This document shows, one piece after another, positions 39,895 through 47,456 of a DNA stretch of 47,456 bases. The position numbers were made by a program, and so were the translations under genes. This stretch comes from CAYRMV01 sp964425255 (lineage in GTDB: Bacteria > Bacteroidota > Bacteroidia > Flavobacteriales_D > Crocinitomicaceae): the NCBI GenBank assembly GCA_964425255.1, contig CAYRMV010000009.1:1-47456 (forward strand), read 5' to 3'. Position 1 is the first letter of the stretch; each line of letters opens with the position of its first letter. The notes beneath the pieces were generated by a model. It made no database searches and was not told the DNA's origin. It saw nothing but the letters and a program-made list of their open reading frames with translations.

Positions 39895-41925
39895 TCATTT
39901 TTGTCTATCAAAGATAATGAAATATTTTAAACCTCCCGAATTTTCAATTTTTATATCCCCATCCAACTGTTCTATTAAGGTCACAATCAATTGAATACCG
40001 AGTGAATCAGATTCCATGTAATTGTATCCTTCTGGTAAGCCAATACCATCATCTGCAATTGAAATGTGTATTTTTTCTCCTTCCAATGATAAATCAACAA
40101 AAATGTTACCTACCTCTTTGAGTACAAAGGCATATTTAAGTGAATTAGTGATGATTTCATTCAAAATCAATCCACACGGAATTGCTTGATCCAACGATAA
40201 CTCCACTTCTTGCAACGCAAAGTTGATTGAAATGTTTTTATCTGGACTAATGTGATACGAATCAACCAGATTTTTGGTTAATTCACGAAGATATTTAGCA
40301 AAATTAATCGATGAAAAATTCGATGTTTTATACAAATTTTCATGGATAATTGCCATTGAATGAATTCGGTTTCGACTTTCTTCTAGCAAGGCTAAAATTC
40401 GCTCGTCATGAACAAAGTTACTTTGCAAATTCAAAATACTGGAAATAACTTGCAAGTTGTTTTTTACGCGGTGATGAACTTCTTTGAGTAAAACTTCTTT
40501 CTCTTTAAGTGATTCAATTAGTTCCACCTCGTTTTGTTTTTTATCCGAAATATCGTGAATCAACAAAGAAATTTCGATTACTTCTCCTTGTTCATTCAAA
40601 ATGGGATTTAAAAACAATTCCAACCAATGTACTTGTTGCTTGTTATTGATAAAACTAACTTCCACTTGATGTGATTTGCCTTCACGTGCAGAATGAAGCA
40701 ACAAACGTAAATAACGATAATGAACCGCATTAAAAACAGTTTCCAAATAGGTTAAAACATTTCTATCAGATTGAAACTTTAAACCCGTCTGCACTTCAAA
40801 ATAATCTTGTAAGTGAGAATTGAAAAGCACCACATGAAACTGATTATCTAAAGTCAAAAGTAATGTTTGATACGAACTTTCAAATATAGCTTTCGTTCGT
40901 GCCATTTCTATTTGCAAACTTCGTTGTGCATGAATACGCTCTTGAATTTCAACTTCCAATAATTTATAGTTCTCTTCCGCTAATTCCGCACGCAACATTT
41001 CGCGCGAAAGTTCATTTTGTTCGTTTACTTGTTGTGTAACATCAATGATATATGCCAAATAAAACTTCCCTGTTTTAAACCAAAGCGGAATCACTCTAAC
41101 ATCTAAAATTTGATTGAAAATAACTTCTTGCATCCGGACTTGGTAAAATTCTTTTATTTGCAAAGAAGTTATTCTTCTCCGTTCTTTTAATGACCACAAT
41201 CGCTGCATTTTTTGTTCTAGTTCCTCCGAATCAGAAACATGCAACAAAGGAAAAGATTCCATATTGTAATCCGAAAGAATAATCTGATCTTCTTCCATTG
41301 TAAACAAAACAAATCCATTTCCTGGATTATTTACAATGCGTTTCAAATATTGATTATAATCTTGCAGTGATTGTATGATTTTGTTTCTGCTATAATACAT
41401 AGCAATATAGAAAACCCCTATTGTTAAAAACAAGACATAGCGAGAATCTAAGTATGCACTTTTACTCGGTGTTACAACAATCGAAACGGTAAAATAAACT
41501 AAAACCAAAAGAAAATAGAAAACAGAATACCAAAATCGCTGTAAACTGAACATCATTACAGAAAAGAAGCCGATAAAAAAAGCATAATACTGTGTTTTAA
41601 AGCCTTTACTTCTCAAATCTTCAATGATTAATAACGTAATCAATGAAAAATAAAAGAAATACATTTGAGGAAGTTTTCCTTTTAAAGGCGGAAAAAATTT
41701 TTCTAATAGAATAATGAAAGGAAAAACAAAACTAGTTAATAAGATTACTTTGTAATAAATTTCTGGTGCTCCAAAATACCAAAATAACCAAGAAAAAACA
41801 GGACATAGCAGAGCAGAAAATAAAAGTAAAACTTGAATTATACGTTTTGAATCGTTGGCTTGTTGATGGTAATCACCAAAACGCTCAGCTCCAGACCGAG
41901 GAATTATGTTTTTCTTTTTATTCAA
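39895..41925 (-). CDS. Membrane sensor histidine kinase, HisKA_2 type with PAS
   Basis: Protein of 676 residues. The N-terminal third has about six hydrophobic helices (roughly residues 30-190) with almost no periplasmic domain, so the sensor may detect a membrane-borne cue. A coiled/PAS-like region follows (PAS-type TYLETVFNAVHYRY and YFEVQTGLKFQSD; PAC-like SFINNKQQVHWLELFLNP). The kinase core is of HisKA_2/HWE class: phosphoacceptor His in LLKEVHHRVKNNLQV, then a GHKL ATPase with N-box LNEIITNSLKYAF, and ADDGIGLPEG, SLGIQLIVTLIEQL. The start codon is TTG: no ATG fits, and a TACTTTTG box lies 14 bases upstream. Paired with the LytTR regulator. Confidence 0.92.
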   Translation of the reverse strand: MNKKKNIIPRSGAERFGDYHQQANDSKRIIQVLLLFSALLCPVFSWLFWYFGAPEIYYKVILLTSFVFPFIILLEKFFPPLKGKLPQMYFFYFSLITLLIIEDLRSKGFKTQYYAFFIGFFSVMMFSLQRFWYSVFYFLLVLVYFTVSIVVTPSKSAYLDSRYVLFLTIGVFYIAMYYSRNKIIQSLQDYNQYLKRIVNNPGNGFVLFTMEEDQIILSDYNMESFPLLHVSDSEELEQKMQRLWSLKERRRITSLQIKEFYQVRMQEVIFNQILDVRVIPLWFKTGKFYLAYIIDVTQQVNEQNELSREMLRAELAEENYKLLEVEIQERIHAQRSLQIEMARTKAIFESSYQTLLLTLDNQFHVVLFNSHLQDYFEVQTGLKFQSDRNVLTYLETVFNAVHYRYLRLLLHSAREGKSHQVEVSFINNKQQVHWLELFLNPILNEQGEVIEISLLIHDISDKKQNEVELIESLKEKEVLLKEVHHRVKNNLQVISSILNLQSNFVHDERILALLEESRNRIHSMAIIHENLYKTSNFSSINFAKYLRELTKNLVDSYHISPDKNISINFALQEVELSLDQAIPCGLILNEIITNSLKYAFVLKEVGNIFVDLSLEGEKIHISIADDGIGLPEGYNYMESDSLGIQLIVTLIEQLDGDIKIENSGGLKYFIIFDRQK

Positions 41926-41939
41926 TGAGAATTTTTGTG

Positions 41940-41947
41940 CAAAAGTA
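41940..41947 (-). promoter_or_regulatory. -7 promoter box of the kinase gene (TACTTTTG)
   Basis: Exact TAnnTTTG on the minus strand, 14 bases before the TTG start at 41925, which supports that start. Confidence 0.55.
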
Positions 41948-42623
41948 CGTAACTATTTGAAAATGATTTTGATTTTAACTCATTTTTTGAATCGCGCCCC
42001 TAAAGTTCTTTTCATTTTTACTTTTATCTAAATAAAAAGTTAAGTCTCTAACTATCAACTAATATCAATTGATGATAAAGAATATACATTTTTCTTTTCA
42101 AACATCCTAATGACATCTGATTTTTGATAGAATGAAATAAATAAAAAAAAGAATTTTTAAAAAAAGAATTTATTCTTTCTTATTAGGGATGTTAATATGT
42201 GTACAAAAAGAATTGTTTTTTCTTGCACTTTTAAGTTTTCAAATCTAAAGTCGATTTTGTTAACATTTCGTTGTGATGTAAAACATTCATTTGAAACTAG
42301 GTTACGGAGATATTAACAAAATGATAAAAGTCTTAAACTATGGAAAAGTTTTTTCCATTTAAGGTTCTTTTTTGTTTCAAAACTATGTGTGAAGATTAAG
42401 TAAAAATGAATCTAATTTTACTTGTATTTTAGGAAAATGTATTCAATTTGAATTTAAAATGAATATTCCTACTCTTTGTTTTAAGTTTCTATTCACAAAC
42501 TATGAAACGATATCGAATTATGTATGTTGATAATTTATAGTTTTTCTATCTCTGATTATCAAGTGTTTTTCATTTACTCATTCTAAGCTTTGTTTATAAC
42601 TTGCCTAAATTGTGAATATCGTT
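41948..42623. other. Gene-free AT-rich stretch (about 680 bases)
   Basis: Between the kinase gene promoter and the rpiB promoter. I see only very short frames (for example about 17-23 codons from ATGs at 42340 and 42458 region) with no family look, no tRNA-like cloverleaf and no clear repeat. GC is very low and A/T runs are dense (42140-42180). It is the only gap over 300 bases in the window. Confidence 0.6.
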
Positions 42624-42631
42624 TACCTTTG
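42624..42631 (+). promoter_or_regulatory. -7 promoter box of rpiB (TACCTTTG) with TTG at -33
   Basis: Exact TAnnTTTG with TTG at 42601-42603 (20-base spacer), 24 bases before ATG 42656. Good overall promoter. Confidence 0.65.
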
Positions 42632-42655
42632 GAAAAATTTTAAAAAATTAGACTC

Positions 42656-43087
42656 ATGCTTATTCCCATTGGTGCCGATCATGCCGGTTTTCAGATGAAA
42701 CAAATGTTAATTGCTTATTTAACAGAAAAAGGGTTTGAAGTAGAAGATTTTGGTTGTTTTTCAGAAGAAAGTATCGATTATCCAGACTTTGCTCATCCTG
42801 TTGCTTCTAAAGTGGAAATAAATCCTGGAATGAAAGGTATTCTTTTGTGTGGAAGTGGTAACGGAATTAGTATGACAGCGAACAAACACCAAGGAATTCG
42901 TAGTGCAATTTGTTGGACACCCGAAATTGCTGCTTTAGCTCGTCAACACAACGATGCCAATATTGTTACTCTACCAGCTCGTTTTATTACGGAAGAAACA
43001 GCAAGAGAAATTATTGATATTTTCTTTTCTACCGAATTCGAAGGAGGCAGACATCAACGACGTGTTGAAAAAATAGCATGCGTTTAA
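42656..43087 (+). CDS. rpiB: Ribose 5-phosphate isomerase B
   Basis: Interconverts ribose 5-phosphate and ribulose 5-phosphate in the pentose phosphate pathway. Protein of 143 residues, RpiB/LacAB fold. Signature IGADHAGFQMKQMLIAYL, SIDYPDFAHPVA, and the catalytic-Cys loop GILLCGSGNGISMTANK; then GIRSAICWTPE. Overlaps the next gene by ten bases (43078-43087), so translation is probably linked. Confidence 0.95.
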   Translation: MLIPIGADHAGFQMKQMLIAYLTEKGFEVEDFGCFSEESIDYPDFAHPVASKVEINPGMKGILLCGSGNGISMTANKHQGIRSAICWTPEIAALARQHNDANIVTLPARFITEETAREIIDIFFSTEFEGGRHQRRVEKIACV

Positions 43088-44454
43088 TCGGTCCAATTCT
43101 TTTCAATTTATGTTGCGGGATGTTTGTTTTCGGACAGCATCCTATTTCTTTTGTTGATTTGGATTCAAATCAAATCAAAAAACATGTATATGAATTGGCT
43201 TCTGATTCGTATGCAGGTAGAGCAACTGGTGATTCCGGTCAATGGAAAGCAACTGCTTATCTTGAAAAACAATTAGCTGCTTCTTCCATTTCTTTTCCAC
43301 CACAAACAACTTCTTATTTACAGCATTTTCCGCTGTATAAAAAACAAAAATCTGGATATTTAGTTGCAGGTTCTGATACTTTGTCTTTTCCTCATCAGGT
43401 TGGATTTTTGAATTTTTTTCAATCTGTTGAAACAGATATTCAAATTGATGCCGTTTTTTCCTCTATTAAGAAAGCAAAAAAGAATTTACAAAAAGGGAAG
43501 AATCAAACATGGTTAATACAGGTTAGAAATTTTTCAGAAATAGATATTGCATTTTGGAATAAACAAGAACTGAAACAAGTTATTTTTTCTATAAAAGAGT
43601 ATCAAACACTCTTTTTTTCTGAATATTCTATCAAAGGATTGGTTTATCCTGAGGAAAATAGCAAATTACCAATTCTTTTTGTACCTCGTTCTGTAGCAGC
43701 TATGATTGAACATAACATGTTGCATGTTCATTTCAATTTTGATAAAGAACTTGTATCAACAGCCAATGTAGCAGGTTTTATTCCCGGAACAGATTCACTA
43801 TTGAATAAAGAAGTGATTGTTCTGAGTGCTCACTATGATCATGTTGGAATCATTGATGGAAAAATACACAATGGTGCAGATGATAATGCGTCTGGAACCG
43901 CAACGTTGTTAGAAATAGGTCGTATTTTAGAACACAATCGTCAAAACGGAAATGGATTGAAACGTTCTGTTTTACTTCTTTTTGTTTCTGCTGAAGAAAT
44001 TGGTTTATATGGTTCTCGTTACTATGTTGAACATCCGCTTATTCCTTTAAAACAAACCGTTGTAGATTTGAATATTGATATGATTGGACGAATTACAGAT
44101 TCGAATGAAACGAAACAGCATTTTACAATCCATGTGATCGGTTCGGATGTTTTGAGTGAAGATTTGCATCAATGGAATGAACAAGTGAATCAAGATTTTA
44201 CTCAATTGAGATTGGATTATACTTTGGCCAATTTAAATCATCCAATGCGTTTGTATTATCGTTCGGATCATTACAATTTTGCTAAAAATGGGATTCCAAG
44301 TATTTTTTATTTTGGTGGTTTTCATTCGGATTACCATCAACCTTCAGACGATGCTGATTTATTGAATTACACGAAAATACATCGGGTTGGAAAATTAGTT
44401 TTAGAACTCACCAAGTTTATTGGCAATCAAGAAAATCGACCTGTTTTAAAATGA
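43078..44454 (+). CDS. M28-family zinc aminopeptidase, secreted
   Basis: Protein of 458 residues with an N-terminal signal-like segment (LIGPILFNLCCGMFVFGQ, residues ~3-20), so it probably acts in the periplasm or is surface-exposed. Zinc ligands of M28: His in VLSAHYDHVG, Asp in HNGADDNASGTATLLEI, Glu pair in FVSAEEIGLYGSR, Asp in NIDMIGR, and His in GGFHSDYHQPSDD. Cleaves N-terminal residues from peptides or dipeptides; specificity unknown. Overlaps rpiB by ten bases; a functional link with rpiB is doubtful. Confidence 0.92.
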   Translation: MRLIGPILFNLCCGMFVFGQHPISFVDLDSNQIKKHVYELASDSYAGRATGDSGQWKATAYLEKQLAASSISFPPQTTSYLQHFPLYKKQKSGYLVAGSDTLSFPHQVGFLNFFQSVETDIQIDAVFSSIKKAKKNLQKGKNQTWLIQVRNFSEIDIAFWNKQELKQVIFSIKEYQTLFFSEYSIKGLVYPEENSKLPILFVPRSVAAMIEHNMLHVHFNFDKELVSTANVAGFIPGTDSLLNKEVIVLSAHYDHVGIIDGKIHNGADDNASGTATLLEIGRILEHNRQNGNGLKRSVLLLFVSAEEIGLYGSRYYVEHPLIPLKQTVVDLNIDMIGRITDSNETKQHFTIHVIGSDVLSEDLHQWNEQVNQDFTQLRLDYTLANLNHPMRLYYRSDHYNFAKNGIPSIFYFGGFHSDYHQPSDDADLLNYTKIHRVGKLVLELTKFIGNQENRPVLK

Positions 44455-44455
44455 T

Positions 44456-45682
44456 TTATTTTTCAGAAAGTAATTTTTCAAGGTAAGCATTCATATCTTC
44501 CACAAATTCTTCGTAGTATTTTCCTGTTCCTGGTCCATTGAATCCCGTATGAATTCGAACTATTTCTCCTTTTCTATTTAGAATTATTGTCGTTGGAAAA
44601 GACATAATTTCATTTAAAACAGGAAATTGTTGTGATGCTATAGCTTTATTTGCTTTACCTCCAACTAGAAAATGAAAAGGAAGATTTTTACGTGATTTTA
44701 ATCGTTCAATTTTTGCAACTTGTTCTGCAAATTCATTGGGTGTTTCATATCCAATTGAAATAATTTCCAATCCTTTTTCGTGGTATTTTTCATACACTTC
44801 CGATAAATAATTGGTTTCATCCATGCAGTTTGGGCACCAAGTTCCCATTAATTGTATTACAACAATTTTATTTTGATATTCAGCATTAGGAAAAACGAAT
44901 TCACTTCCATTCAGTTCTTTGACAGTGAATTGCAAAGGGTTTGTTTTGATAACATATGTCAATGAATCTGGATTTCTCAATTCAAATTGTTCATTTCTTT
45001 CTGCCACCCACTTACCTTGATAATGTATTCCACTAAAGAATTTTCCTTCAATTTTGTTGTTACGAATATTTCCGGTAAACAAAAAAGCATGACTTCCATC
45101 AAAACAACTTAGGTAAAAACTAGAATCTTTTTCTATGAATTCGTTTCCTTCCAAATAGCGAAAGTCACCTGTTTCTGTCAAGAATGTTCCGGCTAATCTA
45201 TTTTCAAAGGATTTAAAAAGACCAACAGCAAAATAACTATTTGTTGAGTTTGGTTCAAAAGTAGCTTTCCATTTTCCTGGTAAAATCAAATCGTTTGTTG
45301 ATTTGGTTTTCTCTTTTTTACAATCATAAAATGATTCGAAAGGGATTTTATAGTTTTTTCCTTTGTTTAAATTGTACCAAAATCCATTTGCTTTTTTAGA
45401 TGAATTTAATTTAAACCGCAAAAATGAATCAAAATCAGGGAAATATACTTCAATACTATCGTTTTTTGTTGTCCAGTTTTGAAGTCGAATTGTTTCAGAT
45501 GCATTGTGAATTTGCATCTCGTATTTTTTCTTTTTTTTAAGAATAGTTATTCGAAAAGGTAAGTTATTTTCTGTACTTACTTGTAATTTTCCTTGCCAAT
45601 TACCAAGTTCTGGTTTTTGTGCATAACTGTTTGTAAATAATGTTGTTGCTATACAAAGGGATAGCAAATGTTTGTGTATCAT
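44456..45682 (-). CDS. TlpA-like thioredoxin-domain protein, exported
   Basis: Protein of 408 residues with signal peptide 1-21 (MIHKHLLSLCIATTLFTNSYA). The front ~240 residues are beta-rich with repeated G-N/K-W-x-A/G-x-L/T starts (LGNWQGKLQVST, PGKWKATFEPN, FFSGIHYQGKWVAER), possibly a lipocalin-like module. The last ~150 residues are a TlpA/ResA-type thioredoxin domain with redox CPNC in LMGTWCPNCMDETNYLSE (near residue 285) and cis-Pro in MSFPTTIILNRKGEIV. Acts as a periplasmic thiol-disulfide exchanger. Converges on the M28 gene. Promoter at 45752-45759, leader about 70 bases. Confidence 0.9.
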   Translation of the reverse strand: MIHKHLLSLCIATTLFTNSYAQKPELGNWQGKLQVSTENNLPFRITILKKKKKYEMQIHNASETIRLQNWTTKNDSIEVYFPDFDSFLRFKLNSSKKANGFWYNLNKGKNYKIPFESFYDCKKEKTKSTNDLILPGKWKATFEPNSTNSYFAVGLFKSFENRLAGTFLTETGDFRYLEGNEFIEKDSSFYLSCFDGSHAFLFTGNIRNNKIEGKFFSGIHYQGKWVAERNEQFELRNPDSLTYVIKTNPLQFTVKELNGSEFVFPNAEYQNKIVVIQLMGTWCPNCMDETNYLSEVYEKYHEKGLEIISIGYETPNEFAEQVAKIERLKSRKNLPFHFLVGGKANKAIASQQFPVLNEIMSFPTTIILNRKGEIVRIHTGFNGPGTGKYYEEFVEDMNAYLEKLLSEK

Positions 45683-45751
45683 AGTTATTCCGTTGCTACT
45701 AAGGTATGATTTTTAAAGCGATTCATTGCATCAATTAGTTTGTTTTTCTTG

Positions 45752-45759
45752 CAAAGTTA
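45752..45759 (-). promoter_or_regulatory. -7 promoter box of the TlpA-like gene (TAACTTTG)
   Basis: Exact TAnnTTTG on the minus strand, 69 bases before ATG 45682. Confidence 0.45.
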
Positions 45760-45849
45760 TTTTTATAGTAAACGTAAAAATCTATCTTTCTTTCTACTTA
45801 TATGCAACTTTTTCACGTTCTTTAGAGTCTGTGTTAATAAGCGAGATTT

Positions 45850-46386
45850 ATGGATGACGAAACATTAGTTAACGAATGTGTCCGCGGAAATCCAAAAGCT
45901 CAGCGATTGTTGTTTGACAGGTTTTCGGGTAAAATGATGACAGTTTGTTTGCGTTATACCAAAGATTTACATGAAGCAGAAGACGTATTGCAAGAAGGGT
46001 TTGTAAAGATTTTTAACAAACTTCCTGATTTTAAAATGGAAGGATCTTTAGAAGGTTGGATACGTCGCATTTTTGTAAACACAGCTTTGGATGCATTACG
46101 TAAAGCAAAGAAATTTCAAGGAGATGCTAGTTTAGATGATGTCGATTTTAGAATGACAAACTCCGAATTAGCGAGCGATGAAATTCATGCAGAAGATTTG
46201 ATGAAAATCATTCAAGCTTTACCCGAAGGATATAAAGTTGTTTTCAATTTGTTTGCCATCGAAGGTTATTCGCACAAAGAAATTGCAGATTTACTAGATA
46301 TATCCGAAAACACCTCCAAATCGCAATATTCGCGAGCAAGGGCATATTTAAAAACAAAATTAGAACGATTACACATTGAACGATAA
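45850..46386 (+). CDS. ECF-type RNA polymerase sigma factor
   Basis: Protein of 178 residues. Sigma-2 segment: RLLFDRFSGKMMTVCLRYTKD followed by AEDVLQEGFVKIFNKL and WIRRIFVNTALDALRK. Sigma-4 segment: IQALPEGYKVVFNLFAIEGYSHKEIADLLDISENTSKSQYSRARAYLKTKL. This is the Bacteroidota ECF type. The next gene starts 11 bases before its stop and encodes a membrane protein, so this is a classic sigma/partner arrangement. I do not see a matching Bacteroidota -7 box upstream, so it may drive its own promoter. Confidence 0.93.
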   Translation: MDDETLVNECVRGNPKAQRLLFDRFSGKMMTVCLRYTKDLHEAEDVLQEGFVKIFNKLPDFKMEGSLEGWIRRIFVNTALDALRKAKKFQGDASLDDVDFRMTNSELASDEIHAEDLMKIIQALPEGYKVVFNLFAIEGYSHKEIADLLDISENTSKSQYSRARAYLKTKLERLHIER

Positions 46387-47272
46387 AGATTACATAAAGG
46401 ATCTCTTTTCCGAAAAGCTAAGTCAGGTTGAATCACCTGTTCGGTCAGACTTATGGAATGGAATTCAAGCTCAGTTGTCGACAGTTCAAGCGGCAACCGC
46501 TACTACAAGCGCCGTTAAAGGCATTTCATTAACAACAAAATGGATCATTGGAGCTGCCTCTGCCTTGGTTGTGGGTGTTAGTTCGTATGCAGTTCTATCA
46601 AATGATTCGAATGAAACGAATGATAAACAGGAAAAGTTGCTTACTGAAAGTAAACAAATTACTAAACAAGATGAAACCGAATCATCTAAAAATACTCAGG
46701 TTTTTTCTTCATCCAGTTCAGAATCAACGAAAAATTCAACATCTTTAAATCAACAAGTAGCATCTTCAAATTCCACGTCTCAGAATGTATCTTTAATAGA
46801 TAATTCTACATCAATTGAAACTAATAAACCACCATTGATTGTAAAAGAACGTACTTCTGTAAATACAAATACATCTTCTGAAGGAGAAACAAATAATGGT
46901 ACTTCTAATCAACAAAATACTTCTAGATCAACTGGTTCTGGTGCAGAATCTTCTTCATCTTCATTTAATTCTGTTGATCCGAAGAAAATTGGTTCTGTGA
47001 AAGCACATTTTGAAGGAGGTTTAGCAAATATTATTACTCCAAATGGAGATGGTGTGAATGATTATTTGTTTGTAGATGCTAAAAACATTGCTGATTTTTC
47101 GATTACTGTGATGAATGGAAAAAATCAAGTTGTTTATAAAAGCGAAGAGCCGGATTTCAAGTTTTATCCTTTAGATTTACCCGATGGGGATTATTTTTAC
47201 ATCATTGTAGCAAAAGATTTGAACGGAACTTCCATACAAGATTACCAAGTTTTGAAAATAAAAAGACAATAA
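46376..47272 (+). CDS. Anti-sigma-like transmembrane protein with CHU_C-like C-terminal domain
   Basis: Protein of 298 residues starting with TTG at 46376 (MNDKDYIKDLFSEKLSQVE). The first ~50 residues look like the short cytosolic anti-sigma segment found next to Bacteroidota ECF sigma factors. One transmembrane helix is at about residues 55-73 (TKWIIGAASALVVGVSSYAV). A 130-residue Ser/Thr/Asn/Gln-rich linker follows. The last ~85 residues (NIITPNGDGVNDYLFVD, then YPLDLPDGDYFYIIVAKD, ending VLKIKRQ) are a gliding-motility-associated CHU_C-like domain, the class used as type B T9SS signal. Here it sits on a membrane-anchored protein. The start overlaps the sigma gene by 11 bases. Confidence 0.85.
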   Translation: MNDKDYIKDLFSEKLSQVESPVRSDLWNGIQAQLSTVQAATATTSAVKGISLTTKWIIGAASALVVGVSSYAVLSNDSNETNDKQEKLLTESKQITKQDETESSKNTQVFSSSSSESTKNSTSLNQQVASSNSTSQNVSLIDNSTSIETNKPPLIVKERTSVNTNTSSEGETNNGTSNQQNTSRSTGSGAESSSSSFNSVDPKKIGSVKAHFEGGLANIITPNGDGVNDYLFVDAKNIADFSITVMNGKNQVVYKSEEPDFKFYPLDLPDGDYFYIIVAKDLNGTSIQDYQVLKIKRQ

Positions 47273-47294
47273 TTTTTTGTTTATTTAATTGATT

Positions 47295-47320
47295 AAAGCT
47301 CCTAATTGGGAGCTTTTTTT
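47295..47320 (+). terminator. Terminator after the sigma factor operon
   Basis: Stem AAAGCTCC (47295-47302) with GGAGCTTT (47309-47316), six-base loop, then a run of T. It lies 23 bases after the stop at 47272. Confidence 0.8.
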
Positions 47321-47369
47321 ATTTGATTATATTTCTCCTCATCGAAGTAAAACTTCATTCGTATAAAAC

Positions 47370-47400
47370 AAAAAAAGCCTCCCGAAATCGGAAAGCTTTT
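47370..47400 (-). terminator. Terminator of the tRNA-Cys gene
   Basis: On the minus strand a 13-pair inverted repeat (47373-47385 with 47388-47400, with two or more G-T pairs and an AT-rich stem) followed by a T tract. It lies four bases after the tRNA 3' end. Confidence 0.7.
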
Positions 47401-47404
47401 GTTG

Positions 47405-47456
47405 AGGTCTCGAGCGGATTCGAACCGCTGTAGACGGTTTTGCAGACCGGTGCCTA
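47405..47456 (-). tRNA. tRNA-Cys (GCA), 3' part, cut by window end
   Basis: Reading the minus strand: anticodon loop CTGCAAA (anticodon GCA) next to CCGGT/ACCGT, then a T arm with AGCGG/CCGCT around the loop TTCGAAT, acceptor strand CGAGACC and discriminator U (at 47405), the hallmark of tRNA-Cys. The encoded 3' end is not CCA, so CCA must be added. The first ~20 bases (5' acceptor strand and part of the D arm) lie beyond the window. Confidence 0.93.

Noticed and set aside
42140..42180. AAAGAATTT/ATTCTTT inverted repeat in the AT-rich gap as a terminator
   Set aside because: It is nearly pure A/T, has no gene ending nearby, and such repeats are expected by chance in this composition.
1..47456. 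Mobile elements, phage, CRISPR, toxin-antitoxin or defence genes
   Set aside because: No transposase, integrase, repeat-spacer array, cas or restriction-modification motif was seen. The DprA and AddB-like proteins are housekeeping DNA functions and not evidence for a defence island.

Overview
The window is ordinary chromosomal DNA of a low-GC member of the Bacteroidota, most likely order Flavobacteriales. A Crocinitomicaceae/Fluviicola-like host is my inference, not a demonstrated assignment. The evidence is: (i) about twenty transcription units start at a TAnnTTTG element, the Bacteroidota -7 promoter box, and I see no consistent Shine-Dalgarno sequence; (ii) one protein carries a type IX secretion C-terminal sorting domain and another a gliding-motility-associated (CHU_C-like) C-terminal domain; (iii) several families typical of the phylum are present (DUF4286, DUF6157, HU-CCDC81/SPOR protein, TonB receptor with CarboxypepD_reg-like N-terminus, GH3-like protein, propeller/Y_Y_Y sensor). 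I found no insertion sequence, prophage, CRISPR array or rRNA.

Layout. 1-4104 (minus): the first 20 codons of metF, then the ATGA-coupled nadD-gmk-yicC group, a universal stress protein, and a DUF6157/ArsC-like pair. 4266-5335 (plus): traR/dksA-like regulator and lspA, which starts with GTG. 5342-8456 (minus): deoC, an aldehyde dehydrogenase and a membrane protein in one operon. 8624-13372 (plus): hemJ, a GT-C-like membrane protein, rpoN (sigma-54) and a PAP2-like membrane protein. 13431-14198 (minus): cyclase-family hydrolase. 14320-19398 (plus): DUF4286, rsmA, pth, an AddB-like nuclease, and a separately promoted acyl-CoA thioesterase. 19412-22393 (minus): a family 9 glycosyltransferase, a T9SS cargo protein and dprA. 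22436-28775 (plus): a TonB-dependent receptor with two related predicted barrel proteins and a lipoprotein, then kdsB and an HU/SPOR membrane protein. 28845-31043 (minus): yceI behind a palindromic operator candidate, and a GH3-family protein. 31252-32070 (plus): a second stress protein. 32137-36649 (minus): a giant propeller-adenylate cyclase-HD protein and ferritin. 36934-39072 (plus): rnr. 39132-41925 (minus): a HisKA_2-type histidine kinase and a LytTR response regulator. A gene-free AT-rich stretch of about 700 bases follows, then rpiB and an M28 peptidase (plus), a TlpA-like thioredoxin protein (minus), an ECF sigma factor with a TTG-started membrane partner (plus), and a tRNA-Cys cut by the window end (minus).

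How the genes work together. Most of the window is housekeeping: NAD, GMP, heme, Kdo and pentose metabolism, ribosome and peptidyl-tRNA maintenance, recombination and RNA decay. The parts with most potential for new biology are signalling and envelope genes: the ECF sigma factor coupled to a membrane protein ending in a CHU_C-like domain; a one-protein receptor that appears to join cAMP synthesis to an intact HD phosphohydrolase; the TonB receptor cluster; and the HU/SPOR protein that could join a cytoplasmic HU-like domain to septal peptidoglycan. Across the window, five genes have the promoter box exactly four bases before ATG, which predicts leaderless mRNAs.
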